NCBI GenBank assembly: GCA_963721385.1
Contig: CAVRJB010000006.1
Coordinates: 62,001-126,000, forward strand
From: DAOMFB01 sp963721385
GTDB lineage: Bacteria; Acidobacteriota; Thermoanaerobaculia; UBA5066
Direction: 5' to 3'
DNA length: 64,000 nucleotides
Shown here in pieces: positions 56,101 through 63,512 of this stretch (position 1 is the first letter of the stretch; every line of letters starts with the position of its first letter). Below the pieces are notes generated by a model. It did no database searches, had not been told where the DNA came from, and was given only the letters and a program-made list of their open reading frames with translations. The translations under genes were made by a program, and so were the position numbers.

Positions 56101-57705
56101 ATGGCGGCCGGCGAGATCGTCGCGACGATCGATATCGGGTCCAACTCGGTCAAGCTGCTCGTGGCGCAGCTCGACCCGGACGACCCCGACCACTACGAGG
56201 AGGTCCTGCGCGAGAAGGAGATGATCCGCCTCGCCCAGGAGACGCTCTCCACCGGCGCACTCTCCGAGGAGGCGATGGCCGACGGGCTCGACTGCGTCGC
56301 GCGCTACGCGGCGCTGGCCCGCGCGGCGGGGGCCTCCCGGATCACGGCCGTGGCCACCTGCGCCGTCCGCGAAGCCGACAACGGCCCCGAGTTCGTGAGG
56401 CGGCTGAAGCGCGAGACGGGCGTCCGCGTGGCGGTGATCTCCGGAGAGGAGGAGGCGCGCCTGACGATGCGCGCCGTCCGCCTCGACCTCCCGGCATCGT
56501 GCGATCCGCTCCTCGTCGTCGACATCGGCGGCGGGTCGACGGAGGTCGTCGTCGCCGAGAAGGAGCGGATCGTCCTCGCCGAAAGCCTGGACCTCGGCGC
56601 GGTCCGGCTGACGGAGCGCTTCGTGAAGAGCGACCCGCTCTCGGGACGGGACGGGCGGCGCCTTCGACGCGAGGTGCGGAGCCGGCTCCGGCGGCTGCGG
56701 AAGCCGGTCGCGAAGAGCCGGTTCCAGACGGCGGTCGGCACGTCGGGGACGATCCTCGCCCTCGCGAACATCGCGGCGGCCCTCGGGAGCCGGCCCCGAC
56801 CGGGGACGGGACACCTTTCCGTCTCGAGAAAGGAAGTCGCGCGGGCGGTCGACGTCTTGCTGAGGACGACGGTCAAGCAGAAGGCTCACGTCCGGGAGCT
56901 CGAGCCCGAACGGCGCGACATCGTCACGGCCGGAGGGGTTCTCCTTCTCGAGATCATGGAGGCGTTCGACATCCGGACGCTGCTCGTCTCCGAGCGCTCG
57001 CTGCGCGACAGCCTCGTCCTCGAGTCCCCGTCGGCGGGTCGCGCTGGTGAGGAGCGTGACGCGCGGCACGCGTCGGTGGAGCGCCTGGCCCGGCGTGCGG
57101 GCGTGCCCCGGGAGCACGCGGCGCGGGTCCGCGACCTCGCGGTCCGCCTCTTCGAGAAGACCCACAGCCTTCACCAGCTCACGCCGCTCGAGCGCGAGTG
57201 GCTGGAGCACGCCGCTTCGCTGCATGACGTCGGACTCTCGATCTCGTATCAACGGCATCACCACCACTCCTACTACCTGATCGTCCACGGCGGAATGAAG
57301 GGCTTCACGAAGGACGAGGTGGAGCTGATCGCGCTCGTCGCCCGCTACCACCGAAAAGCGTCGCCCTCCCCGCGCCATCAGGCCTTCCGTCGGCTCGACC
57401 CCTGGAAGAAGCCGGTGGTCGAGAAGCTCGCGGCCCTCCTCCGCGTGGCCGACGCGCTCGACCGGACGCACCGGGGACGCATTTCGGACTTGCGGGTGGA
57501 GGTGCGGCGAAAGAAGGTGATCGTCCGGGCGGCGACACGCGGCCCGGCCGACCTCGAGCTCTGGGCGGCAGGGGAGAAAGGCGACCTCTTCGAAAGGGTT
57601 TTCGGCCGGAAGCTCCTCGTTCGCGCCTCGAAGTCGGTGAAGGCGGCGAGGCCGTCGCCGCGCCCGCGGCTTCGCGCCGTTCCGCCGCTGGCCGCGGCAT
57701 CCTGA
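56101..57705 (+). CDS. ppx: exopolyphosphatase / GppA phosphatase
   Basis: 534 residues. N-terminal ASKHA motifs ATIDIGSNSVKLLVAQL, CAVREADNGPEFVRRL, SGEEEARLTMRAV and VVDIGGGSTEVVVAE are those of Ppx/GppA, which split polyphosphate or pppGpp. The C-terminal half is an HD domain (AASLHDVGLSISYQRHHHHS, 20; ALVARYHRK). Placed 33 bases after the porin, it closes the phosphate cluster and links polyphosphate stores to it. Which substrate dominates is not seen. Confidence 0.92.
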   Translation: MAAGEIVATIDIGSNSVKLLVAQLDPDDPDHYEEVLREKEMIRLAQETLSTGALSEEAMADGLDCVARYAALARAAGASRITAVATCAVREADNGPEFVRRLKRETGVRVAVISGEEEARLTMRAVRLDLPASCDPLLVVDIGGGSTEVVVAEKERIVLAESLDLGAVRLTERFVKSDPLSGRDGRRLRREVRSRLRRLRKPVAKSRFQTAVGTSGTILALANIAAALGSRPRPGTGHLSVSRKEVARAVDVLLRTTVKQKAHVRELEPERRDIVTAGGVLLLEIMEAFDIRTLLVSERSLRDSLVLESPSAGRAGEERDARHASVERLARRAGVPREHAARVRDLAVRLFEKTHSLHQLTPLEREWLEHAASLHDVGLSISYQRHHHHSYYLIVHGGMKGFTKDEVELIALVARYHRKASPSPRHQAFRRLDPWKKPVVEKLAALLRVADALDRTHRGRISDLRVEVRRKKVIVRAATRGPADLELWAAGEKGDLFERVFGRKLLVRASKSVKAARPSPRPRLRAVPPLAAAS

Positions 57706-57735
57706 GCCGCCGCGGGGGAAGGCGATAATGGCGGT

Positions 57736-58416
57736 GTGATCGCCCTCGCGCTCCTCCTCCTCCAGGCCACCTCTTCGGCTCCGACGCCGACGCCGACCCC
57801 CGCGGCCACGCCGACGCCCGTGGTTTCGACGGCGCGGACGCTGTCCGACGTCGCTCGCGAACGGCGGATCGCGAAGGAGAAGGACGGCGGAGCCGCGAAG
57901 CCGGCGAAGGGAGGGACGCTGAGCGTCCTGCCGAAGAGACCGGACAGCGCGGCGGACGCTGCGGCGACGCCGGTTGCCGGCGCCGACGCCACAAGTGACG
58001 ACCGCCGGGCCCGGATCGTCGTCGACTCGGCCGCGCACAACGGCGTGGTCCAGTCGGGCGGGCAGGTGCAGGTCTACGGGAAGATCCGGAACATCGGGAG
58101 CGGCCCGGCCTGCGACGTGACACTGACCATCCGCATCTACGACAACAAGGGCGGCTACCTCGCGTCGGCGGTCGCGAAGGCCGACGAAGGCGTCATCTCT
58201 CCGAACGCGGTCGTCAGCTTCTACGCCTGGCTGCAGGCGCCGCCCGGCGTCGCCGGGGCGATCCGCGACAAGGTCCTCGGTTACGGTACGACCGGCGCCG
58301 GAGCGACGCTGGAGGGGCACTGGCGGATGCTCGGCGACCGGGTGGACGTGGAGGTCACGACGTATTCCGAGAGGTGCGTCCCCGTGAGGGACGAGGCAAA
58401 GGCGGCGTCGAACTGA
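57736..58416 (+). CDS. exported protein with beta-rich FxLYD-like domain
   Basis: 226 residues from GTG 57736. A short hydrophobic start (LALLLLQATSSA) leads into a Pro/Thr linker (PTPTPTPAATPTP) and a charged stretch, then a beta domain: GGQVQVYGKIRNIGSGPACD, VTLTIRIYDNKGGYLAS, VVSFYAWLQAPPGVAG. This resembles FxLYD/DUF3426-type domains in secreted proteins. Function unknown. The convergent gene ends 4 bases later. Confidence 0.6.
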   Translation: MIALALLLLQATSSAPTPTPTPAATPTPVVSTARTLSDVARERRIAKEKDGGAAKPAKGGTLSVLPKRPDSAADAAATPVAGADATSDDRRARIVVDSAAHNGVVQSGGQVQVYGKIRNIGSGPACDVTLTIRIYDNKGGYLASAVAKADEGVISPNAVVSFYAWLQAPPGVAGAIRDKVLGYGTTGAGATLEGHWRMLGDRVDVEVTTYSERCVPVRDEAKAASN

Positions 58417-58419
58417 CCG

Positions 58420-58890
58420 TCAGGGCTTCGTCGGCGCGGCCGGCTGGGGCAGGATCATCCTCTTCTTCTGTATGTAGCCGCTCGAGATCGTGAGGGTCGC
58501 GGCCTTCGTCCCCGGGTTCTTGCTGAAGGCCGCCGCCGTCTCCTCGACGCCCAGCTTCTTGTTCTTCCAGAAGTAGTCGTCGATGAAGGTGTTCGGGCGG
58601 TCCGGCTTGCCCCATTCCGCGACCAGCGACTTGAAGACGGCATCCGCCGTCACCGGCGGGATCTCGACGAGCACCTCGGAGAGCCGCCCCTGCCAGAACT
58701 TGTAGACGATCCGGTCCACCGGGGCCCCGTTCACCGTCAGGTCGTCGTTCTTCAGGAGGCAGAAGCGATCCTCTCCGGTGTCGTCGAGGACCGTCATCTC
58801 CTTCTTCGGGAGATCGCCCCACTTCAGGTCCCGGAAGCCGGGCCTGAGTCCGCGCTCGTCGTCCTTCTTCGGGCCGCCGAAAAGGGCCAT
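58420..58890 (-). CDS. hypothetical cytoplasmic protein
   Basis: 156 residues from ATG 58890 (MALFGGPKKDDERGLRPGFR, 20). No signal peptide. A mixed alpha/beta protein with KWGDLPKKEMTVLDDTGEDR, IVYKFWQGRLSEVLVEIPP and KPDRPNTFIDDYFW. Similar proteins with this repeated strand pattern are uncharacterised. It lies downstream of the SYLF gene on the same strand, separated by a strong hairpin. Confidence 0.6.
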   Translation of the reverse strand: MALFGGPKKDDERGLRPGFRDLKWGDLPKKEMTVLDDTGEDRFCLLKNDDLTVNGAPVDRIVYKFWQGRLSEVLVEIPPVTADAVFKSLVAEWGKPDRPNTFIDDYFWKNKKLGVEETAAAFSKNPGTKAATLTISSGYIQKKRMILPQPAAPTKP

Positions 58891-58931
58891 GCGCTCGCTC
58901 CTGAGGCTTCCCTGATCATAGCCCGGGGAGG

Positions 58932-58956
58932 CCCCGGGGAGGCTGGCTCCCCGGGG
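58932..58956 (-). terminator. strong stem-loop between SYLF and the next gene
   Basis: CCCCGGGGAG, loop of 5, CTCCCCGGGG: a perfect 10-bp stem, 18 bases after the stop of the SYLF gene. No T run follows on either strand. It may halt or attenuate transcription or stabilise the SYLF mRNA end. Confidence 0.5.
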
Positions 58957-58973
58957 TGTCGCATGGGTCCGCG

Positions 58974-59564
58974 TCAGTTCAGATCTTTGTCCTTGAAGTA
59001 CTTCGTCCCCGAGATGTCGACGCTGGCCATCAGGCCCTTGGTGTCGATCTGGTAGATCGCCAGGCCGTTCACGAAGTTCGTCTGCGCGCCCCCGCCCGCC
59101 TTCCCGGCGGCGGCGGTCGCGTCGGCGGTCGCCTCCCACCCTTTGTTCACGAAGTTGTTGAACGTCTTGCTGTCCTGGAAGAGGAAGATGATCTGGTATT
59201 TCTTCCCGCCGAACGAAAGGCCGATGCCCGCGGAGCCCACTCCCATGTAGACCTTCTTCCCGAGCCTGCGGTTCACGGCGACTCCCTTGCCGCCGCTGCC
59301 GGAGATGACGAAACCGAGCTTCAGGTTGTCGAAAGCGGCCCAGCCGTAGGACTTGTCGAACAGCTCCTTCGCCTTGGGGTTCTCTTTCACCAGCTGCTGG
59401 ACGGCGTCGTAGCCGATCGAATAGATCTGGTCCTGCTTCGCCTCCTTCTTCATTGCCTTCCAGTCCTCTTCGCTCTTCGGGGCGTCCTCTGCGGGGAGAG
59501 GAAGGGCGCCAAAGACGAGGGCGAGAGCGGCGGCTCCCGCGAGCGCGAGTCGTGTCAGTTTCAT
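58974..59564 (-). CDS. exported SYLF-domain lipid-binding protein (Ysc84-like)
   Basis: 196 residues with a signal peptide (LALAGAAALALVFGALPLPA, 20). The SYLF/Ysc84 domain follows: ELFDKSYGWAAFDNLKLGFV (20), SGGKGVAVNRRLGKKVYMGV (20), GIGLSFGGKKYQIIFLFQD and GLMASVDISGTKYF. This domain binds phosphoinositide-type lipids in eukaryotes; in bacteria its role is unknown. Divergent from the cytochrome-like gene, with 273 bases between. Confidence 0.85.
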   Translation of the reverse strand: MKLTRLALAGAAALALVFGALPLPAEDAPKSEEDWKAMKKEAKQDQIYSIGYDAVQQLVKENPKAKELFDKSYGWAAFDNLKLGFVISGSGGKGVAVNRRLGKKVYMGVGSAGIGLSFGGKKYQIIFLFQDSKTFNNFVNKGWEATADATAAAGKAGGGAQTNFVNGLAIYQIDTKGLMASVDISGTKYFKDKDLN

Positions 59565-59837
59565 GTCTGCTCCTTTTGTTTCGGTATGTTCCCTGATGTT
59601 TCCGGATGGACCGGGTGAGGTTCGGAGTCCAAGCTGAATTCTGTCACGACATCGCCCGGGCTGCACCATTTCGTGCACCCTCCGACCGAGGTCGTGCCCC
59701 CCGGCCGCCGCGGGCGGGGAGCCGCACCGTCGGGGCGCTCCCCACCGGATGATTCATGTGAACTACGGACTGGCACGGCGTTTGATGGGAACGTCCCGGG
59801 ACCTGTTACGAGGACGATGAAAAGAGGAGGAGAAAAG
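59565..59837. other. divergent intergenic region between SYLF and cytochrome-like genes
   Basis: About 273 bases without a coding frame I can support. It has GC-rich stretches and an AT-richer part near 59745-59800 with a sigma-54-like promoter for the plus-strand gene. Nothing else is recognised. Confidence 0.5.
59770..59786 (+). promoter_or_regulatory. candidate sigma-54 (-24/-12) promoter
   Basis: CTGGCACGGCGTTTGAT matches YTGGCACGrNNNTTGCW except that the -12 GC reads GA. It lies 52-68 bases before the ATG at 59838, a suitable distance. The mismatch at a strongly conserved base lowers confidence. Confidence 0.45.
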
Positions 59838-60104
59838 ATGAAGAAGACCACCGCCGCCGTCGTCGCCACCGTCGCCGCCATCGCGCTGGGCAGCACCGCC
59901 CTCGCCACGATGGATATCCAGAAGGGTTTCAAGGAAGCCAACAAGGACGCGACGCCGAACTGCCAGACCTGTCACGTCGACAAGATGCCGAAGAAGGACG
60001 GCCCGAAAGACCTGAACGACTTCGGGAAGACCGTCAAGGGCGCCATGGGCAAGGACGGGAAGGTCGACTGGACGAAGGTCAAGGCCCCCGCGGCCAAGAA
60101 GTAG
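59838..60104 (+). CDS. small exported c-type cytochrome-like protein
   Basis: 88 residues from ATG 59838, preceded by AGGAGGAG. A signal peptide (AAVVATVAAIALGSTALA) precedes a very short, Lys-rich mature protein with one CQTCH haem-binding motif. The distal Met ligand could be in DKMPKKDG or in GAMGKDGK. It resembles single-haem, low-molecular-weight cytochromes of the periplasm. No partner oxidoreductase is adjacent. A strong terminator follows. Confidence 0.75.
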   Translation: MKKTTAAVVATVAAIALGSTALATMDIQKGFKEANKDATPNCQTCHVDKMPKKDGPKDLNDFGKTVKGAMGKDGKVDWTKVKAPAAKK

Positions 60105-60146
60105 CTCGAATTCAGGTCCGGCCGGGCTCGTCCCGGCCGGCAGCAG

Positions 60147-60179
60147 GCCCCCGGACAAGTCTCCGGGGGCGTTTTTTTT
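60147..60179 (+). terminator. rho-independent terminator after the cytochrome-like gene
   Basis: GCCCCCGGA, short loop, TCTCCGGGGGC, then a run of eight T. It starts about 43 bases after the stop codon. It is the clearest intrinsic terminator in the window. Confidence 0.9.
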
Positions 60180-60222
60180 CTGCCGGCGGAATTCGAGTCG
60201 GCGATCTCCCGCCCGGAGGACC

Positions 60223-60735
60223 TTATTCCGGCTCCCAGTAGAGGTCGAGGCAGGTGTGCGTGGCGTCGTTTCCCGTCCGGAAGCGGGCCCTCACCTTGTC
60301 GCCGATCTTCACGGGCCCGGGCCCCACGAGGTAGCTCTTCAGGATCGTGCAGACTCCCTCGATCTTCACGTCGATCTGGAAGTAGGGGCACGGCAGCTCG
60401 AGGCCCGTGCCGCCGCGCTCGACGTACGTGTACGCATAGACGTAGCCCCTCGGCTCCGTGATCGGCTTCCACGCCATCGGCCGATGACAATCGGGGCAGT
60501 CGGCTCGTGGCGGGAGCCACGACAGGCCGTCGCCCCTGCTGACGGGACATCCGGGATCGAGGCAGCGGGTCGCCATCAGCCTCCCTTCGGAAAGTCCCTG
60601 AAAGTACGGCGTGAGGAGCCCGTAGGAGTGGTAGTGCGTCCCCTCCGGGCCGAAGCGGGGAAAGTGGAGGATCCAGGCGTCGCCCACGACGTCGATCTTC
60701 GAAGGCGGGATCTTCGGAACGGCCGTCTCGCTCAT
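60223..60735 (-). CDS. DUF35 OB-fold / Zn-ribbon protein, thiolase partner
   Basis: 170 residues. A Zn-ribbon with four Cys (RCLDPGCP and DCPDCHRP) precedes an OB fold (GYVYAYTYVERGG, CPYFQIDVKIEGVCTILK, IGDKVRARFRTG), the DUF35 layout. Such proteins bind acyl-CoA and form complexes with thiolase-fold partners, for example ChsH2-type with Ltp2 aldolases or HMG-CoA synthase partners. It lies 10 bases downstream of the thiolase gene in one operon. Confidence 0.88.
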   Translation of the reverse strand: MSETAVPKIPPSKIDVVGDAWILHFPRFGPEGTHYHSYGLLTPYFQGLSEGRLMATRCLDPGCPVSRGDGLSWLPPRADCPDCHRPMAWKPITEPRGYVYAYTYVERGGTGLELPCPYFQIDVKIEGVCTILKSYLVGPGPVKIGDKVRARFRTGNDATHTCLDLYWEPE

Positions 60736-60745
60736 CTCGCCCCTC

Positions 60746-62147
60746 CTACCAGGCCTTCTCGAGGACTGCGCACGTCACGTGGCTCCCGACGCCGGCGTGC
60801 GAGATGGAAAGGCCCCGGCGAGGGTCCTTCACCTGAAGACTCTTCCAGTCGTCGGGCTTCTTCTTGCCGTACCGCGCCCAGATCCCGGGGTCGCCGTGGA
60901 ACTTGTCGTACTTTCCCTGGAGCTGCCAGAAGACCTCGCCGCACTGGAAGATCCCGGTGGCGCCGACCGCGTGCATCGTGCCGAGGAGGCCGCCCGAGAG
61001 GTTGGCCGGGCACTTTCCCCTCCTTTTGGTACGGGGGTTATCCAGGTAGCACTCGCCGGAGGTGACGTAATCCTGTTCGCGGCCGTACAGCGTCAGGCCG
61101 ACGTCGCCGTAGGTCTGGAGGTCGGAGATCGTGAAGGCGTCGTGCGTCTCGACGAGGTCCAGATCCTCGAGCGGGACGTTGATGCCCGCCATCCGGTAGA
61201 CCATGTAGGCCGCGAAACGCGTCGCGCCGAAGCTCTCGAACCCCGGCCATCGCCCGTCCTGCTTCTCCATCTCGTCGTAGAGCCACTTGTAACCCTCCTC
61301 CGTCTCGTGCGGGAGAAGCGGAATCCGCATCGGACGGCGGTCGCCGGTTCTGAGCGTGTGGGAGCCTCCTGCGATGTAGAGGCGCACGGGTCTGTCGGTG
61401 AGGCGGAACGCCAGCTCCTCGGAGCAGAGGAGCACGGCGGCCGAGCCGACGCTCATGGCGCAGCATTCCAGGAAGCGCAGCGGGTCGGAGACGATCGCGC
61501 CGCGGAGGACCTCTTCGATCGTGTGCCTGCCGGGCTGCTGCGCGAACGGCGAGGAGCAGGCGTAGCCCCGGTTCTTCACGGCGATCTCGGCCCGTACCCT
61601 CTCGTCCACGTGGTACATCTCCTGGAAGCGGCGGGCCATCGGGGCGTAGTAGCTGGCGTAGATGCGGGCCAGCCGGGTCTCGAAGTCCTTGCAGGCCGCC
61701 GAGGCGATGTAGTAGTTGCCGGTCCAGGTCTTCACCTCGTCCATCCGTTCCCAGCCCAGAACGAGGGTGCAGTCGGAAAGCCCGCTCGCCACCGTGGTCG
61801 CGCCCACGAGCATCGTGTGAGCCTCCGGTGGCGCCGCCGGTCTTGACGCCGACGTTGGGCAAGGGGTCGAGGCCGAGGTAGTCGTGGACCTTCGCCTCGC
61901 AGAGAAGCTGGTCCTGGAAGTGGTCGGCGAACTCGCCGTAGGAGGCGAAGTTGATGAGGCCCTTCACCTCGAGCGGGTCCATCTTGAGGTCGTTCTCCTC
62001 GAGGAGCATCCGGAAGGCCATCATGCAGAGCTCGTCGAGCTTCTTCTCGGGATAGCGCTTGCGAAAGTCGGTCGTCCCGGCCGCGACCATGTAGACCGGC
62101 CGCGTCCACTTCGGGACCCTGAGGTTCCCGGGTGCGAACGTGATCAT
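60746..62147 (-). CDS. thiolase-fold protein lacking the nucleophilic Cys, frameshifted
   Basis: ATG 62147 has GAAGGAGGAA upstream. The N-terminal part reads DELCMMAFRMLLEENDLKMD and LINFASYGEFADHFQDQL, then NVGVKTGGATGG; an extra base near 61825 leads to AHTMLVGATTVASG. The usual nucleophile motif (ESxCASG) reads VKTGGATGG, with Gly in place of Cys. The C-terminal part has VETHDAFTISDLQ, CPANLSGGLLGTMHAVGATG and ISHAGVGSHVTC. About 466 residues restored. The DUF35 partner and missing Cys point to an aldolase or non-thiolytic role (Ltp2-like) rather than a classical thiolase. Confidence 0.8.
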
Positions 62148-62362
62148 TCCGTTCCTCCTTCAGGCAGCGTCGACCCGTTCGTGGCGGGGCGCGGGGCCGT
62201 CTCGTGCATCTTTCCCGTTCCCTTCGGTCTTCCGAGAAACGTACAGATCCGGCTCGGTGCGGGGGAATGATGCAAACATCCCACGCGGAGACGCGAGAAG
62301 GGCCGGTACGTCCCGGCGAGACTCGAACCCGCGTTCTCCTTCTTTTTCTGCCGGCGCCGGGG

Positions 62363-62959
62363 TCAGGCTCCGGCGGAAACGCCGTGCGGCACCCGCGACT
62401 CGAGCAGTTTGGCGAACTGCGAGAGCCAGATCGGGTGCGCCGGCCACGCCGGGGCCGTGACGAGGTTTCCATCCGTGACGGCCTGCTCCACCGGAAGGTC
62501 GACGTAGCGGCCTCCAGCACGGGTGACCTCGGGCCCCACCGCGGGATACGCCGAGCACTTCTTTCCCTCGAGAACGCCGGCGGCGGCGAGGATCTGGGCC
62601 CCGTGGCAGATGGAGGCGATCGGCTTTCCGGCCTCTGCGAAGTGCCGGACGATCTCGAGGATCCGGGGGTTGAGCCTCAGGTACTCCGGCGCGCGCCCGC
62701 CGGGGATCACGAGTGCGTCGTAGGCCGCCTCCTTCACTTCGTCGAAGGAACGGTTGAGCGTGAAGTTGTGCCCCGGCTTCTCGCTGTAGGTCTGGTCTCC
62801 CTCGAAGTCATGGATCGCCGTGCGCACCTTGTCGCCCGTCCTTTTCCCCGGACAGACGGCGTGGACGGTGTGTCCGAGCATCTGGAGCGCCTGGAACGGC
62901 ACCATCACCTCGTAGTCCTCGACGAAGTCGCCGACGAGCATCAGGACCTTCTGCGACAT
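62363..62959 (-). CDS. DJ-1/PfpI family protein
   Basis: 198 residues. The fold motifs VLMLVGDFVEDYEVMVPFQA (20), ALVIPGGRAPEYLRL and the nucleophile elbow SICHGAQILAAAGVLEGKK are those of PfpI-type proteins, with a catalytic Cys in ICHGAQ. Members act as glyoxalases, deglycases or stress chaperones; which one here is not clear. Upstream (63044-63062) a perfect inverted repeat may be an operator. Confidence 0.88.
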   Translation of the reverse strand: MSQKVLMLVGDFVEDYEVMVPFQALQMLGHTVHAVCPGKRTGDKVRTAIHDFEGDQTYSEKPGHNFTLNRSFDEVKEAAYDALVIPGGRAPEYLRLNPRILEIVRHFAEAGKPIASICHGAQILAAAGVLEGKKCSAYPAVGPEVTRAGGRYVDLPVEQAVTDGNLVTAPAWPAHPIWLSQFAKLLESRVPHGVSAGA

Positions 62960-63512
62960 GATCGTCTCCTTTCGCCGTCGACCGCGACCGGCGCATTCGC
63001 GGATTATGCCGCCGGCGGAGAGTTCCAGAGCCGCCTCTCTCCTGTTGAGATCCTATCTCAACGGCGGGGAGGAAGCGCGGGAGGAAGGTGGTACCCCACG
63101 GCATTCCGACTTGGAACCAGTTTCGGGACTCTCTCGGGGAGTTCCGTGCCATACAGGACCTTGAAGGCCCTGACGGAATGGGCCTCGAAGGCCCGGGTGG
63201 CTCGACGACACTCCAGCCTCCCCCTTCATCCAGTGGGCATAGTCGGACTGGGTGGACGGTACTCCCCTAGGGTCCTCCATTGAACCGGGCGACATGGAGA
63301 CGAGTTACGTTCCCCCGGAGGTCCACAAGGGCGGTGGTAATGATGGGCTCGTCGAGCAGCCAGCTCCGGCTCGCGGGCGATCCCCTTCTTCGACCACCTC
63401 TCAGCATCGAGTTTCCGGATTGCAGGCTCAGCCCGTCGAGTCCCATTTGCAGTTGGCGATTCCAGCCCACATGGCCCATATTATCCGTAGGCAAGCCAAG
63501 AGGAGTTCGGCG
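62960..63512. other. non-coding region with possible gene remnant
   Basis: About 550 bases between the DJ-1 gene and the last gene. It holds the inverted repeat at 63044. On the minus strand, ~63225-63053 reads as protein-like sequence (VRAFKVLYGTELPERVPKLV, 20, then PSRNAVGYHLPPALPPLR, stop), but with no clear start. Part of 63240-63510 is less GC-rich than elsewhere. I see no complete gene, tRNA or mobile element in it. Confidence 0.4.
63044..63062. promoter_or_regulatory. inverted repeat, possible operator
   Basis: GTTGAGAT, CCT, ATCTCAAC: a perfect 8-bp inverted repeat with a 3-bp centre, 85 bases upstream of the DJ-1 gene start on the minus strand. It is AT-richer than its surroundings. 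The cognate regulator is unknown. Confidence 0.4.

Noticed and set aside
54733..58320. 1,195-codon open frame on the minus strand opposite the porin and ppx
   Set aside because: It is a shadow of two clear plus-strand genes and has no recognisable domains.
62310..62340. tRNA T-arm-like sequence on the minus strand (GCGGGTTCGAGTCTCGC)
   Set aside because: The T stem and loop match a tRNA, but the DJ-1 gene ends about 30 bases upstream, leaving no room for the other arms, and the acceptor pairing and CCA end are missing. Probably chance; a tRNA-fragment attachment site is possible but there is no integrase or partner repeat.
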